NCBI GenBank assembly: GCA_002730875.1
Contig: PCBI01000018.1
Coordinates: 216,737 to 280,736, forward strand
From: Spirochaetaceae bacterium
Lineage (GTDB): Bacteria > Spirochaetota > Leptospiria > Leptospirales > Leptonemataceae
DNA: 64,000 bases
Reading direction: 5' to 3'
A program made the position numbers and the translations under genes. Positions 19,585-29,181 of the stretch are shown here, piece by piece (the first letter of the stretch is position 1; every line of letters starts with the position of its first letter). Below the pieces are notes generated by a model, which worked only from the letters and a program-made list of their open reading frames with translations, made no database searches and was not told where the DNA came from.

Positions 19585-20016
19585 ATGAAACGCTTCATTA
19601 AAAAAATCCTGATCCCGGTTGATGGATCCGACACGTCGCAAAAGGCCCTGGAAATGGGTCTGGCCATGGCAGAAGCCGCAGGCGCCAGCGTAACCGTACT
19701 GGAAGTTATCGAGGAATTTGGTCCTCTGCCCGGTTACTACGAAGCCGCGCCCGCCGGCGCCAATCGAGTTCAGTGGGTGGCCGAACAAAGATTTGAGAAA
19801 ATCCATACGCGGCTGGACAATACCTCCGTGCCGTGGGAAAGAAAGGTAGAAGAAGGCTATGCTGCAGAGACCATATGCAAAGTAGCCGAAGAAGGGAGCT
19901 TCGATCTGATTATGATCGGTAGCCGGGGCCTGGGCGTTATCGGTCGCTTTTTGCTGGGCTCGGTTTCCGACCGCGTGGTTCACCACGCTCCCTGTAGCGT
20001 AACCGTAGTTCGCTAA
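19585..20016 (+). CDS. Universal stress protein (UspA family)
   Basis: 143 residues, a single Usp domain. It has [18 protein letters not shown] at the N-terminus and the nucleotide-binding block [21 protein letters not shown] near the C-terminus, which matches the G-2x-G-9x-G-(S/T) motif of ATP-binding Usp proteins. GGAGG precedes the ATG. It sits 36 bp before gap on the same strand and is probably co-transcribed with it. Confidence 0.93.
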   Translation: MKRFIKKILIPVDGSDTSQKALEMGLAMAEAAGASVTVLEVIEEFGPLPGYYEAAPAGANRVQWVAEQRFEKIHTRLDNTSVPWERKVEEGYAAETICKVAEEGSFDLIMIGSRGLGVIGRFLLGSVSDRVVHHAPCSVTVVR

Positions 20017-21048
<1,032 letters not shown>

Positions 21049-21065
21049 TTTGCGCGTTCTCTGCG

Positions 21066-21099
21066 AAAAAAGCCCGGGCTGGTTCCGGGCTTTTTTTTT
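21066..21099 (+). terminator. Strong rho-independent terminator after gap
   Basis: The stem AAAAAAGCCCGG / CCGGGCTTTTTT with a 9-nt loop is followed by further T residues. It separates gap from pgk, so pgk probably has its own promoter in 21100-21376. Confidence 0.95.
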
Positions 21100-21344
21100 A
21101 GCGCGACCCGAATCGCCGCTGGACAGAAAGCCAGGACCCAGGTCAGGAACAGAGCGCCAGATCGCTCCTGCGAAAGCAGAAGGATTCGTAACACTCCAGG
21201 AGGCGAATTCCGAACCTACCGCGGACGGGTATCTTACCATTGCTTCTGCCGTTCATAGAAGCTAGGGCCCGGAGAATGCGGTTCGGAGAGTGCGATTAAA
21301 CGACTTTCGTAGAATACAGCTGGAAATATACAGTAACGTAAACC

Positions 21345-21361
21345 CCGGCCTCTAAAGCCGG
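21345..21361 (+). promoter_or_regulatory. Small hairpin just upstream of the pgk ribosome site
   Basis: CCGGC/GCCGG with a 7-nt loop lies directly before the AAGAGGAAG ribosome site of pgk. An AT-rich TATACA, a possible -10, lies about 20 bp upstream. Otherwise the 270 bp after the gap terminator hold nothing I recognise. Confidence 0.35.
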
Positions 21362-21376
21362 ACAAAGAGGAAGACA

Positions 21377-22600
21377 ATGTCAGGATTTGCAAAGAAGACC
21401 ATCGAAGATGTGGACGTAAAGGGAAAGAAAACCCTGGTGCGGGTAGACTTTAACGTGCCGGTGAAGGGAGGACAGGTCACCAACGATAAACGGCTTCGTG
21501 CCACCGTCCCCACACTTAAATACCTGCTCGAGAAAGGCGCCAGGATAGTGCTCATGAGCCATTTGGGACGCCCCAAAGGCGAAGTTAAGCCGGAGTTTTC
21601 GCTGGGGCCGGTGAAGGATGCTTTGCAGACATTGCTCAGGGAAAAACTGGGTAAGGACATCAATGTACAGTTCTGCCAGGAAAGCATTGGGCCCGAAGCC
21701 GAGAAAATGGCCGACTCGCTGAAAGAAGGCGAAATACTGCTGCTGGAAAATGTAAGATTTCATGCAGGCGAAGAGAAAAACGACCCGGAACTGGCGAAGT
21801 CTCTGGCAAAACTGGGAGAAATCTACGTCAACGATGCATTCGGCACGGCCCATCGGGCGCACAGTTCCACCGCCGGTGTGGCCGACCATTTACGTCCCGC
21901 CGTCTGTGGATTTCTGCTAAGGGATGAACTGGTTTATCTGGGCGGAGCCATCACCGAGCCGGCGCGTCCCTACGCGGCCATCATAGGCGGCGCGAAGATC
22001 TCAGGGAAAATTGACGTTATCGAAAACCTGCTTCCGATTGTTGATAAACTACTCATCGGCGGGGCCATGATGTTCACCTTCTTCAAAGCTAAAGGCATGG
22101 AAACCGGCAAATCGCTGGTAGAAGAGGACAAGGTAGATCTGGCAAAGCGCCTTCTTGAGAAGGCCGGAAACAAGCTTGTGTTGCCGGTAGATACAGTGAT
22201 CAGCAAAGAGTTCAACCCCGGCGAAATGACCGTAGGGAAACTGGATACCATTCAGGTGAGCGATATGCCTGCGGATGGAATCGGGCTGGACATTGGTCCC
22301 AAAACTATCGAAGAGTTTTCCGGAATCTTATCGGGATGCAAGACCATCATATGGAACGGTCCCATGGGCGTTTTTGAAATCGATGAAACGGCGGTGGGCA
22401 CCTTTGCCGTGGCCGGCGCTCTGGCCCGGGCCACCGAAGCGGGAGCCACAACCATCATCGGTGGAGGCGACTCGGCTGCAGCCATCGAAAAAGCCAACCT
22501 GGAAGATAAGGTTTCCCATGTTTCCACCGGTGGAGGGGCTTCGCTGGAATTACTGGAAGGGAAAACCCTGCCGGGTGTGGATACCCTGGACGGCAAATAA
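21377..22600 (+). CDS. pgk: Phosphoglycerate kinase
   Basis: 407 residues. Signatures include KTLVRVDFNVPVKGGQVTND at the N-terminus, LMSHLGRPKGE, LLENVRFHAGEEKNDPELAK, DAFGTAHRAHSSTAGV and the C-terminal nucleotide loops WNGPMGVFE and GGGDSAAAIEKANLEDKVSHVSTGGGASLE. It transfers phosphate from 1,3-bisphosphoglycerate to ADP. GAGGAAG precedes the ATG. It follows gap in the usual glycolytic order, with a terminator in between. Confidence 0.98.
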   Translation: MSGFAKKTIEDVDVKGKKTLVRVDFNVPVKGGQVTNDKRLRATVPTLKYLLEKGARIVLMSHLGRPKGEVKPEFSLGPVKDALQTLLREKLGKDINVQFCQESIGPEAEKMADSLKEGEILLLENVRFHAGEEKNDPELAKSLAKLGEIYVNDAFGTAHRAHSSTAGVADHLRPAVCGFLLRDELVYLGGAITEPARPYAAIIGGAKISGKIDVIENLLPIVDKLLIGGAMMFTFFKAKGMETGKSLVEEDKVDLAKRLLEKAGNKLVLPVDTVISKEFNPGEMTVGKLDTIQVSDMPADGIGLDIGPKTIEEFSGILSGCKTIIWNGPMGVFEIDETAVGTFAVAGALARATEAGATTIIGGGDSAAAIEKANLEDKVSHVSTGGGASLELLEGKTLPGVDTLDGK

Positions 22601-22618
22601 AAATCTACTGTAGCGAAA

Positions 22619-22646
22619 AGGGACCGGCCAGCCCGTGCCGGTCTCT
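22619..22646 (+). terminator. Terminator-like hairpin after pgk
   Basis: GGGACCGGC/GCCGGTCTC forms a strong stem 20 nt past the pgk stop, but only TCTCT follows, so an intrinsic terminator is weakly supported. Confidence 0.45.
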
Positions 22647-22911
22647 CTACGATCCGGGCGCCCTCCCTGCCAGTCACTGGGCCTGGCAGAACTCCGTGGC
22701 GGTTTCCCGCTTTCATCCTTTCATCTTTGCATCGGCCTATGCTTCGACCTTTTGTTCTTACGGCTTGAACCCTGGACAACCGGAAGCCTTTGCTTTCGGT
22801 CTTACTTAATGCGCCGTGCAACCCCTTTTGCTCAAGAAAGCCGGCATCAGCCTTCCGATTCGTATCCGAACAGGTCATTAAGACTCCGTAATAATAATTT
22901 GTCCAATTTAC
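22647..22911. other. Intergenic region with no visible gene
   Basis: No open frame here looks like protein. An A/T-rich stretch (TAATAATAATT near 22890) just before the cyclase gene could contain its -10 box. Nothing else was recognised. Confidence 0.5.
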
Positions 22912-22956
22912 TTGCAGATTTCGACGTTGGGGGTAAACTACTGTCGGGACCCGAAA

Positions 22957-24813
22957 TTGAAAGATCCAAAGCGAAATCTATTTCTGCTGTTATGCCAGAC
23001 TTTCGGCCTCCTGGCTATCGGACTGCCGGCCATCCCGGTGGGAGCCCAGGACGGCGTCTGGGCTCTCAGCTCCCATCGAATTACCAACGCCCCGGCCAAA
23101 GTGCAGGTGGCCCCGGCTCCCATGACCCGGGAGTATCCGGCCACAAAGCTCAAATGGACCCCAGTGAATACTCCAGGGGATCTAATCCATGCAGGTATAG
23201 GAAATCACACTTCGGCCGCCTATTATCGCCTGAAGCTGGCTTTTGATTCCGGGACTCAACGTTACAGCATTCGCCTGGGGGAAATTAGCGATAGAGACCA
23301 GGTCTACTTTAACGGCGAACCCATGGCCTCCACAGGTACCTGGGATGCTGTTTCTCCCCAGGCCTACGATCGAATCCGAGTCTATGACCTGCCCGTGAAT
23401 GCGGGAACCGGCCCCCATGAACTGATAGTGCAGGTACGAAACGACAACAACGATGAGCTGGGCATTTACAGGGGCCAGATCGAGGCAGGGCCTTCCCGAT
23501 TGATCTGGAAGAAGTATTACCTGGAGATGACGGCTCAACTGGCTCTTCTCAGTGCTTACCTTACCACGGCGCTTTACTTTCTTTTTCTATTCGTACGGCG
23601 TCGAGTAGAAAGGGAGTACCTGTACTTTGGCCTATTTCTGGTTTTTCTTGTAGTCTATCACTTCTTTCGCACTCAGCTGAAATTCGAGCTACCCGTAGAG
23701 TTCGCGCCAATGAAAAAGGCCCAGTACGTGGCCCTGGTCGGAATGGTACCATTGTTTTACTTTTTTCTGGATGCATTCTTCCGCCCTTCGCGTCGGGCCT
23801 TTCGATGGACTCGCAAAGCCCTTACGGTACTCCTACTACTTCCCGCCACCGGACTCGGTCTGATTTTTCTTTCGGACAGGGCCACATCCTGGGAAATCTG
23901 GAATCAAAGATTGATCCAACCATCCTGGATTCCATTTGTACTGGCCTGTCTGGCGATCCTGCTAACAAACCTGCGAAAACGCGACGCTCGATTGATGATT
24001 CTGGGTTTCCTGACATTGCTGGTTGCTACCATCCTGGATGTACTGCAATCCCAGGCGTTGACGAACCTGCCGACTCTGACACCCATCGGACTGGCGGTTT
24101 TTAACCTGGGAATCGCCGGCGTTCTGGCCAATCGTTTTGTGCGACTCAACCAGGAATTGGCTCTAAACAACGAGTCCATTCGCCGGTTTGTTCCGGCCGG
24201 CTTTCTTAATCTGCTGGGACGAGAGGATATAACCGCTACTTCGCTGGGAGATCAGGTGGCTATAGATGAGATTGCAGTGATGTTCACAGATATTCGAGAA
24301 TTCACCACTCTTTCCGAAACAATGACCCCGGCGGAAAATTTCGCTTTTATTAATTCCTATTACAAAAGGGTTGGCCCCATCATTCGCAACCATGACGGCT
24401 TCATAGACAAATATCTGGGCGACGGATTTATGGCTCTGTTCCCCAAAGGGGCCGCAACAGCCCTGGCCGCCGCAATCGAAATGCAGGACACCCTGAAGGC
24501 TTATAACGGATTTCGCATTCAACGAGGCTATCGACCTATTCAGGTCGGCGTAGGTATCCATTCCGGCCGCTGCATCCTTGGACTGGTCGGCGAACAGAAG
24601 CGGATTGACGGGACGGTCATCTCGGATGCCGTAAACGTTGCGTCGCGTCTGGAGAAGCTAACACAGAAACATAGTTGCCTGGCCATTGTTTCTACGGAAG
24701 CCGCAGCGCGACTGCCTGCCAGCCACCGATTCCGTCTCTCAGACCTGGGCAGGGTTGAGGTGCGAGGGCGGCGGGAACCGGTGGGCATCATGGGACTGGA
24801 GGGAATACAATGA
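22957..24813 (+). CDS. 7TM class III adenylate/guanylate cyclase
   Basis: 618 residues from TTG 22957, which gives a clean signal peptide (MKDPKRN then a hydrophobic core to PVGAQ); TTG 22912 is an alternative. Residues 30-190 form an exported beta-rich domain like the 7TMR-DISM ligand-binding domain. Seven membrane helices follow (about 195-400), then a cyclase domain from about 430: metal Asp in VMFTDIREFTTLSE, YLGDGFMALFP, VGVGIHSGRCILGLVG and SDAVNVASRLEKLT. It should make cAMP or cGMP in response to an extracellular ligand. Its stop overlaps the desaturase start by 4 bp. Confidence 0.9.
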   Translation: MKDPKRNLFLLLCQTFGLLAIGLPAIPVGAQDGVWALSSHRITNAPAKVQVAPAPMTREYPATKLKWTPVNTPGDLIHAGIGNHTSAAYYRLKLAFDSGTQRYSIRLGEISDRDQVYFNGEPMASTGTWDAVSPQAYDRIRVYDLPVNAGTGPHELIVQVRNDNNDELGIYRGQIEAGPSRLIWKKYYLEMTAQLALLSAYLTTALYFLFLFVRRRVEREYLYFGLFLVFLVVYHFFRTQLKFELPVEFAPMKKAQYVALVGMVPLFYFFLDAFFRPSRRAFRWTRKALTVLLLLPATGLGLIFLSDRATSWEIWNQRLIQPSWIPFVLACLAILLTNLRKRDARLMILGFLTLLVATILDVLQSQALTNLPTLTPIGLAVFNLGIAGVLANRFVRLNQELALNNESIRRFVPAGFLNLLGREDITATSLGDQVAIDEIAVMFTDIREFTTLSETMTPAENFAFINSYYKRVGPIIRNHDGFIDKYLGDGFMALFPKGAATALAAAIEMQDTLKAYNGFRIQRGYRPIQVGVGIHSGRCILGLVGEQKRIDGTVISDAVNVASRLEKLTQKHSCLAIVSTEAAARLPASHRFRLSDLGRVEVRGRREPVGIMGLEGIQ

Positions 24814-25472
24814 ATCCACTGCGCATTCTGGATTCAGTATCGATATCGGCTTATGCTGTTCTGAGCGGTTGGCTGGGGTTTCGAATCATGCAATCCTGGA
24901 GCCTGGCCGGCAGCCCCGCCCTGTTGTTCTATTGCGCCCTTGTTTTGCTTCTATCCTACCTAATTGCCGATCTGCTCTCTGGCGTGGTTCACTTCTTGGC
25001 CGACAACTTCGGAAACGCCGATACGCCCATTCTTGGCCCCGCGCTGATCCATCCCTTTCGCGAGCACCACGATGACCCTGCGGAAATTACCCGACACGGT
25101 TTTCTGGAAACCAACGGCAACAATTGTCTTGTTTGCATACCAGTATTTCTGGGGCTCCATCTTACGTATCACTGGTTTTCGCCTGAAGCGGCTATCCTCG
25201 TTGGGACCGGCGTAAACGGAACTCTGGCGTTCATTTTTCTCACGAATCAGGTCCATAAATGGGCCCATCAGCCGAAACCGCCGGCCGGTGTACGAATGCT
25301 CCAGAGAACCGGACTGATCCTGTCCCCGGACCATCATGCAAGGCATCATCGGGAGCCGTTCTTGAATCATTACTGTATAACGTCCGGTTGGCTCAATCCA
25401 ATCCTGGATCGCTCCGGAATACTACAATTTCTCCTGCGCATCGCCGGAAAACAGGGCCGCGAAACCAGCTGA
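24810..25472 (+). CDS. carF: CarF/PEDS1 (TMEM189, Kua)-type plasmanylethanolamine desaturase
   Basis: 220 residues, four membrane segments. The His-rich iron-binding motifs of the family appear in order: GVVHFLADNFGNADTPILGP, HPFREHHDDPAEITRHGFLETNGNN, NQVHKWAHQ and HHARHHREPFLNHYCITSGWLN. Family members (bacterial CarF, human PEDS1) introduce the vinyl-ether bond that makes plasmalogens. The ATG overlaps the cyclase stop (ATGA), so the two are translationally coupled. Enzyme class is confident; that this organism makes plasmalogens aerobically is inferred. Confidence 0.9.
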   Translation: MNPLRILDSVSISAYAVLSGWLGFRIMQSWSLAGSPALLFYCALVLLLSYLIADLLSGVVHFLADNFGNADTPILGPALIHPFREHHDDPAEITRHGFLETNGNNCLVCIPVFLGLHLTYHWFSPEAAILVGTGVNGTLAFIFLTNQVHKWAHQPKPPAGVRMLQRTGLILSPDHHARHHREPFLNHYCITSGWLNPILDRSGILQFLLRIAGKQGRETS

Positions 25473-25591
25473 GACGGAATGGCCCCGGTTCGGGCGCATT
25501 TCCGCACCATTCCGTTGCCCTGGGTTGGCAATGAGCCTCCCCGGATTCGCTTTTTAATTCTCGAGCTATATAGTTGTTGTAATTAATTTGT

Positions 25592-26230
25592 ATGGCGATA
25601 GTTTTGCTATCCGCCATGGGTCTTTTTCAGAAGGATTTACCTATATCCATATGTCCCGGCACGGACAACCCCCAGGGCAATCGTATACAGGGCAGACTCC
25701 AGGGAGTGAACGCAAAATTCATTCTGGTTCAGGTAGAAACGCTACAGTCTCTGGCCGAAGGCAATCCCCTCACCGTGGAATTCTGGATCGATCGATCCAC
25801 TTATAGCTTCGAATCCGCAGTAGTCCGAATTACGGCCGCCGGGATGGTGGCTCTGGCCAAGCCTCGAGTGATACACAAGTCTATACTGCGCGAAGGGAAC
25901 CGGGTACCCATGGATATGCGCATACATTTTACGCCCTGGTCGGATTCTGGACGATTCGAAGCGCAGTTGCTGGACATCAGCGAAACCGGGATCCGAATGG
26001 TTGGGCGCAAGAGTCTGAAGAGGGATGCGTTGGTCAGTTTGGATTTTTATATCAAGGAAGCCAGGGCGCGGATCATTTCACAGGGTATGGTGATCTGGGC
26101 GCAGCCAGCCGAGGATAACGAATTTCTTTTCGAAACCGGCGTCCAATTCACCACGCTGTCCAACGAAAACAGAAAGAAGCTATCCCGATACCTGGAAAAG
26201 CTACGCCTGGAAGACGGCGGGGAAGCATAG
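25592..26230 (+). CDS. PilZ-domain protein
   Basis: 212 residues. The C-terminal PilZ domain (about 105-205) has the c-di-GMP signature: REGNRVPMDMR for the N-terminal Arg motif and LDISETGIRM for the D/N-x-S-x-x-G motif. The N-terminal 100 residues look like a YcgR-N-type beta domain (GRLQGVNAKFILVQVETL). It probably links c-di-GMP to motility or envelope output. There is no clear ribosome site; Met9 (25616) is an alternative start. Confidence 0.85.
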   Translation: MAIVLLSAMGLFQKDLPISICPGTDNPQGNRIQGRLQGVNAKFILVQVETLQSLAEGNPLTVEFWIDRSTYSFESAVVRITAAGMVALAKPRVIHKSILREGNRVPMDMRIHFTPWSDSGRFEAQLLDISETGIRMVGRKSLKRDALVSLDFYIKEARARIISQGMVIWAQPAEDNEFLFETGVQFTTLSNENRKKLSRYLEKLRLEDGGEA

Positions 26231-26329
26231 TGGGACGGGATTGGCCTTGCCCATCGGAGATCCGGCGCCCGGTTTTTTGACTTCATGAATTGGTTTGCAT
26301 TTCCGGGGCCCGTGCGCTCTTTAGTATAC

Positions 26330-26905
26330 ATGAGACGCACGACTATTCTGCTATTCGCAACGCTACCCATTCTGGGCGCCATGAGTTGCCAGTATCTTCC
26401 GATCCTGAACTCCGGCAGCGAAACCGGAGAAGTGTCCAGCCCCTCCGAAACGGCAACACGAACAGCTCTGTTTCTTGCAGAGGCCCGATTAAAGGGTCAT
26501 GCCATAGCTGTGCTCGGCGAAGAGGGCAGCGAAGGTATTCGACGATTTTCCGTACTGAACATCTCGGACAAGACAATTAAGGAAGCCACTATCTCCTTCT
26601 TTGCCCTGGACGAAGACGGCAATAAAATCGAGAACTCCCTTTCCGCCGGTAAGGATGCCCTGGAAGAAAATCTTGTAATCTCTGAACTCAGCGGCGAAAT
26701 CAAGCCCGGCTCCTGGGGCGACGTAGAAATCGAAGAGAATAAGCTGCCCGGTTGGGATAAGACCGCCTTTCGTAGCTATGAGATTACCTTCACCGACGGA
26801 AAGACAACTCGCTCCAGCGCTCCCGCATCCGAGTACGTTCTGGGCGGAGTGGATGCGGCGGAAGCCAGCCGAGCGCTACGACTCTACGACGAAAGAAGGC
26901 AATAA
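26330..26905 (+). CDS. Lipoprotein of unknown function
   Basis: 191 residues. The signal sequence ILLFATLPILGAMSC ends in a lipobox Cys. The mature part has a beta-sandwich-like pattern (RFSVLNISDKTIKEATISFFALDEDG, GDVEIEENKLPGWDKTAFRSYEITFTDG), similar to small extracellular domains that compare an inner and an outer term. The ATG at 26330 is preferred to 26285 because it places the signal sequence correctly. It lies 46 bp before the K+ channel gene. Confidence 0.75.
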   Translation: MRRTTILLFATLPILGAMSCQYLPILNSGSETGEVSSPSETATRTALFLAEARLKGHAIAVLGEEGSEGIRRFSVLNISDKTIKEATISFFALDEDGNKIENSLSAGKDALEENLVISELSGEIKPGSWGDVEIEENKLPGWDKTAFRSYEITFTDGKTTRSSAPASEYVLGGVDAAEASRALRLYDERRQ

Positions 26906-26951
26906 AGAGCGCTGGAGATTTCGCATCGCGAAATACTTCCGGAGATAGTCG

Positions 26952-27815
26952 ATGAAAGAGCAGTCCCATGAGGTCAGTTGGCGCAGCAAACTGTACGAAG
27001 TAATCTTTCTTTCTGATACCGGTACCGGCAAAGCCTTTGACCTGACCTTAATCGGAATGATTCTTCTAAGTATCTTCGTGGTTAGTCTGGAAAGCGTTAC
27101 CGGGCTTTCTCCGGAGATCTACGAAGCCACTCGAATCACTGAATGGGCGCTTACGATTGTATTCACCATTGAGTATCTGGCGCGAATCCTGGCCCTTCGG
27201 AACCCCAGGTATTACATCTTCAGTTTCTTTGGAATCGTCGATCTGTTGGCGTTGTTGCCCACCTACCTGGCGTTGGTCTTTGCGGGTTCACAGTATTTGA
27301 TTGTAATTCGCGGGCTCCGGCTGTTACGAATATTCAGAATCCTCAAGCTGTTTCGCTTCATGGGCGAAGCCAGTCTTCTATACAATGCCATGCGGGCATC
27401 CATGCCCAAGATCATCGTTTTTCTGATTACAATCGTCAATGCGGCGATCATTTCTGGTACAGTGCTCTATCTGGTGGAGGGGGAGGCCTCGGGCTTCACA
27501 AGCATACCCCGAAGCATCTACTGGGCCATTGTAACCATGACCACGGTAGGCTATGGAGATATTTCCCCGGCCACACCGCTGGGACAAACCATTGCCAGCG
27601 TCATCATGATTATGGGCTACGCCATCCTTGCCGTTCCCACGGGAATCGTTTCTGTGGAACTGGCGCAGGCGCAACATGCCGGTCGCCGTGCCATCAATTG
27701 CCCGGCCTGCGCCCGGGAAGGACATGACTCGGACGCGGATTTCTGCAAGTACTGCGGACATGGCCTGGAACGGCTTGCAGGCGACGGCGAAACTGATTCA
27801 GGAATGGGTATCTAG
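26952..27815 (+). CDS. Voltage-gated K+ channel with C-terminal zinc ribbon
   Basis: 287 residues with six membrane segments. S4 carries spaced arginines (VIRGLRLLRIFRILKLFRF) and the pore holds the K+ selectivity filter TMTTVGYGDISP near residue 200. After S6 the C-terminus has a double CxxC (CPACAREGHDSDADFCKYCGHGL), a zinc-ribbon motif that many short bacterial Kv channels also carry. It sits in the inner membrane and gates K+ flux in response to voltage. GGAGATAG precedes the ATG. Confidence 0.92.
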   Translation: MKEQSHEVSWRSKLYEVIFLSDTGTGKAFDLTLIGMILLSIFVVSLESVTGLSPEIYEATRITEWALTIVFTIEYLARILALRNPRYYIFSFFGIVDLLALLPTYLALVFAGSQYLIVIRGLRLLRIFRILKLFRFMGEASLLYNAMRASMPKIIVFLITIVNAAIISGTVLYLVEGEASGFTSIPRSIYWAIVTMTTVGYGDISPATPLGQTIASVIMIMGYAILAVPTGIVSVELAQAQHAGRRAINCPACAREGHDSDADFCKYCGHGLERLAGDGETDSGMGI

Positions 27816-27873
27816 AGTCCAGGGGCGTAGCAGCCTGGATCAAGAAGGGCGCGTAAGATTCGCGGATCCCCAC

Positions 27874-28986
27874 TCAGCGCACGGCAGCTTTCTTGAAGAA
27901 GAAACCAAAGCCGGCCAGTAAGCCGGGAATGTGATGCAAAGACTTCAAAGGACTGGTCTGATCGCCATGCGAAATAAGGGGAGTGATTGTTAACCTGGAC
28001 TCCTTACCGGCATTTTTTAGCAATCGATGTAGCGTCCTGGATTCGGAGGCCGGCACAACTCGATCGTCCTGTCCATGAATCAAAGCGACGGAGGCCTTCA
28101 GATTCTGTATGACGGAAGCCTGGGCTGCACTGATAGCGTCCGGGCTATGACCCTTCTGCTTTCCCCTTTTTTCAATTACGTTCCAGTGAAAACGCCTTAC
28201 TGCTTCGTTGCTTCGAATGGAATCAAACAATCGCAAGTTCTCCGGACTCATGGTTGCGAGATGAGCTGGCAATGCTGGTTCGTTGTAATGAAAATAGCTA
28301 TCCTGAATCGCCAGCTGAAGGGCCCGCTCAAGTTCCGGGTTTCGCCCCAGGGAAAGATATAGATAGTTATAGAGAAGAATCAACCGGCCGTATTCATCTA
28401 CGTCCGTATCCACAAACAGTTTCTCAATCACGTTCGGTGCGCTGGCAAAAGAACCCAGGGCACAGATAGCATCGATTCGGTCATGGACAGCCGGATCCGC
28501 TGCCGCAATTAGACTGATGGTGCCGGCAAAGGAAGGGGCAAAGATGCTGAGTCTACCGGAGGGACAGAGTTCCGCATCGTTCTGTACGGCTTCAATCAAG
28601 GTCCGTATTTGCCGGATGTTTTGCACCCCGATGCGAAAATCGCAGAGATCCTGCATAAAAGGAGATATGACCCGATACCCGGCGCCGGCCATGGCCTTGT
28701 TTAACCGCTCGAATCTGGGATCCCGATTACCCAGGGGAGCGAGTCCATTTATAGTAAGAATGATCCCTTTGTGAGGCTTTCGCGAGAAAGAACCGACCTT
28801 TTTCGAGTCCAGGGCTGGCTTCAGGGGCCAACTACCCACCGAAGCCTGCTCTTCGTTGACATTTCCGGTCCCCGGGTCATAAACGTCGATCCGTACGTCG
28901 CCCTCTTCTGTAGCAAGACTACGCTCTACCCTGCTATGGGGTTTGAACCGTCCGGTAAGCATTTGAAACAGAAATCCCATGGACAT
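27874..28986 (-). CDS. Alpha/beta hydrolase
   Basis: 370 residues. The fold is recognised by ILTINGLAPLGNRDPRF (oxyanion region), the nucleophile elbow FAPSFAGTISL, the acid in IHGQDDRVVP and the His in ISHGDQTS. The elbow is unusual: Ala-Pro-Ser-Phe-Ala-Gly where Gly-x-Ser-x-Gly is usual. No signal peptide. It may be an esterase or peptidase; substrate unknown. Convergent with the K+ channel gene. Confidence 0.82.
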   Translation of the reverse strand: MSMGFLFQMLTGRFKPHSRVERSLATEEGDVRIDVYDPGTGNVNEEQASVGSWPLKPALDSKKVGSFSRKPHKGIILTINGLAPLGNRDPRFERLNKAMAGAGYRVISPFMQDLCDFRIGVQNIRQIRTLIEAVQNDAELCPSGRLSIFAPSFAGTISLIAAADPAVHDRIDAICALGSFASAPNVIEKLFVDTDVDEYGRLILLYNYLYLSLGRNPELERALQLAIQDSYFHYNEPALPAHLATMSPENLRLFDSIRSNEAVRRFHWNVIEKRGKQKGHSPDAISAAQASVIQNLKASVALIHGQDDRVVPASESRTLHRLLKNAGKESRLTITPLISHGDQTSPLKSLHHIPGLLAGFGFFFKKAAVR

Positions 28987-29181
28987 GCCCTCATAGACAT
29001 CCGCCGCATGTCATTTCCATGGCAGCAAAGTGAAGATTAGATCGGTTCTGGTGCATTCCCCGGGCCGCCTCCGTGCATCCGACCTCCATGGGATGGTCCT
29101 TTTTCCGCTCCCTGCCCTCTGGGCATATTGTCCGGATTTTCTCGCGAAAAATTCTGTTTGGCCTCCGGTGGCTCAGGCGGC

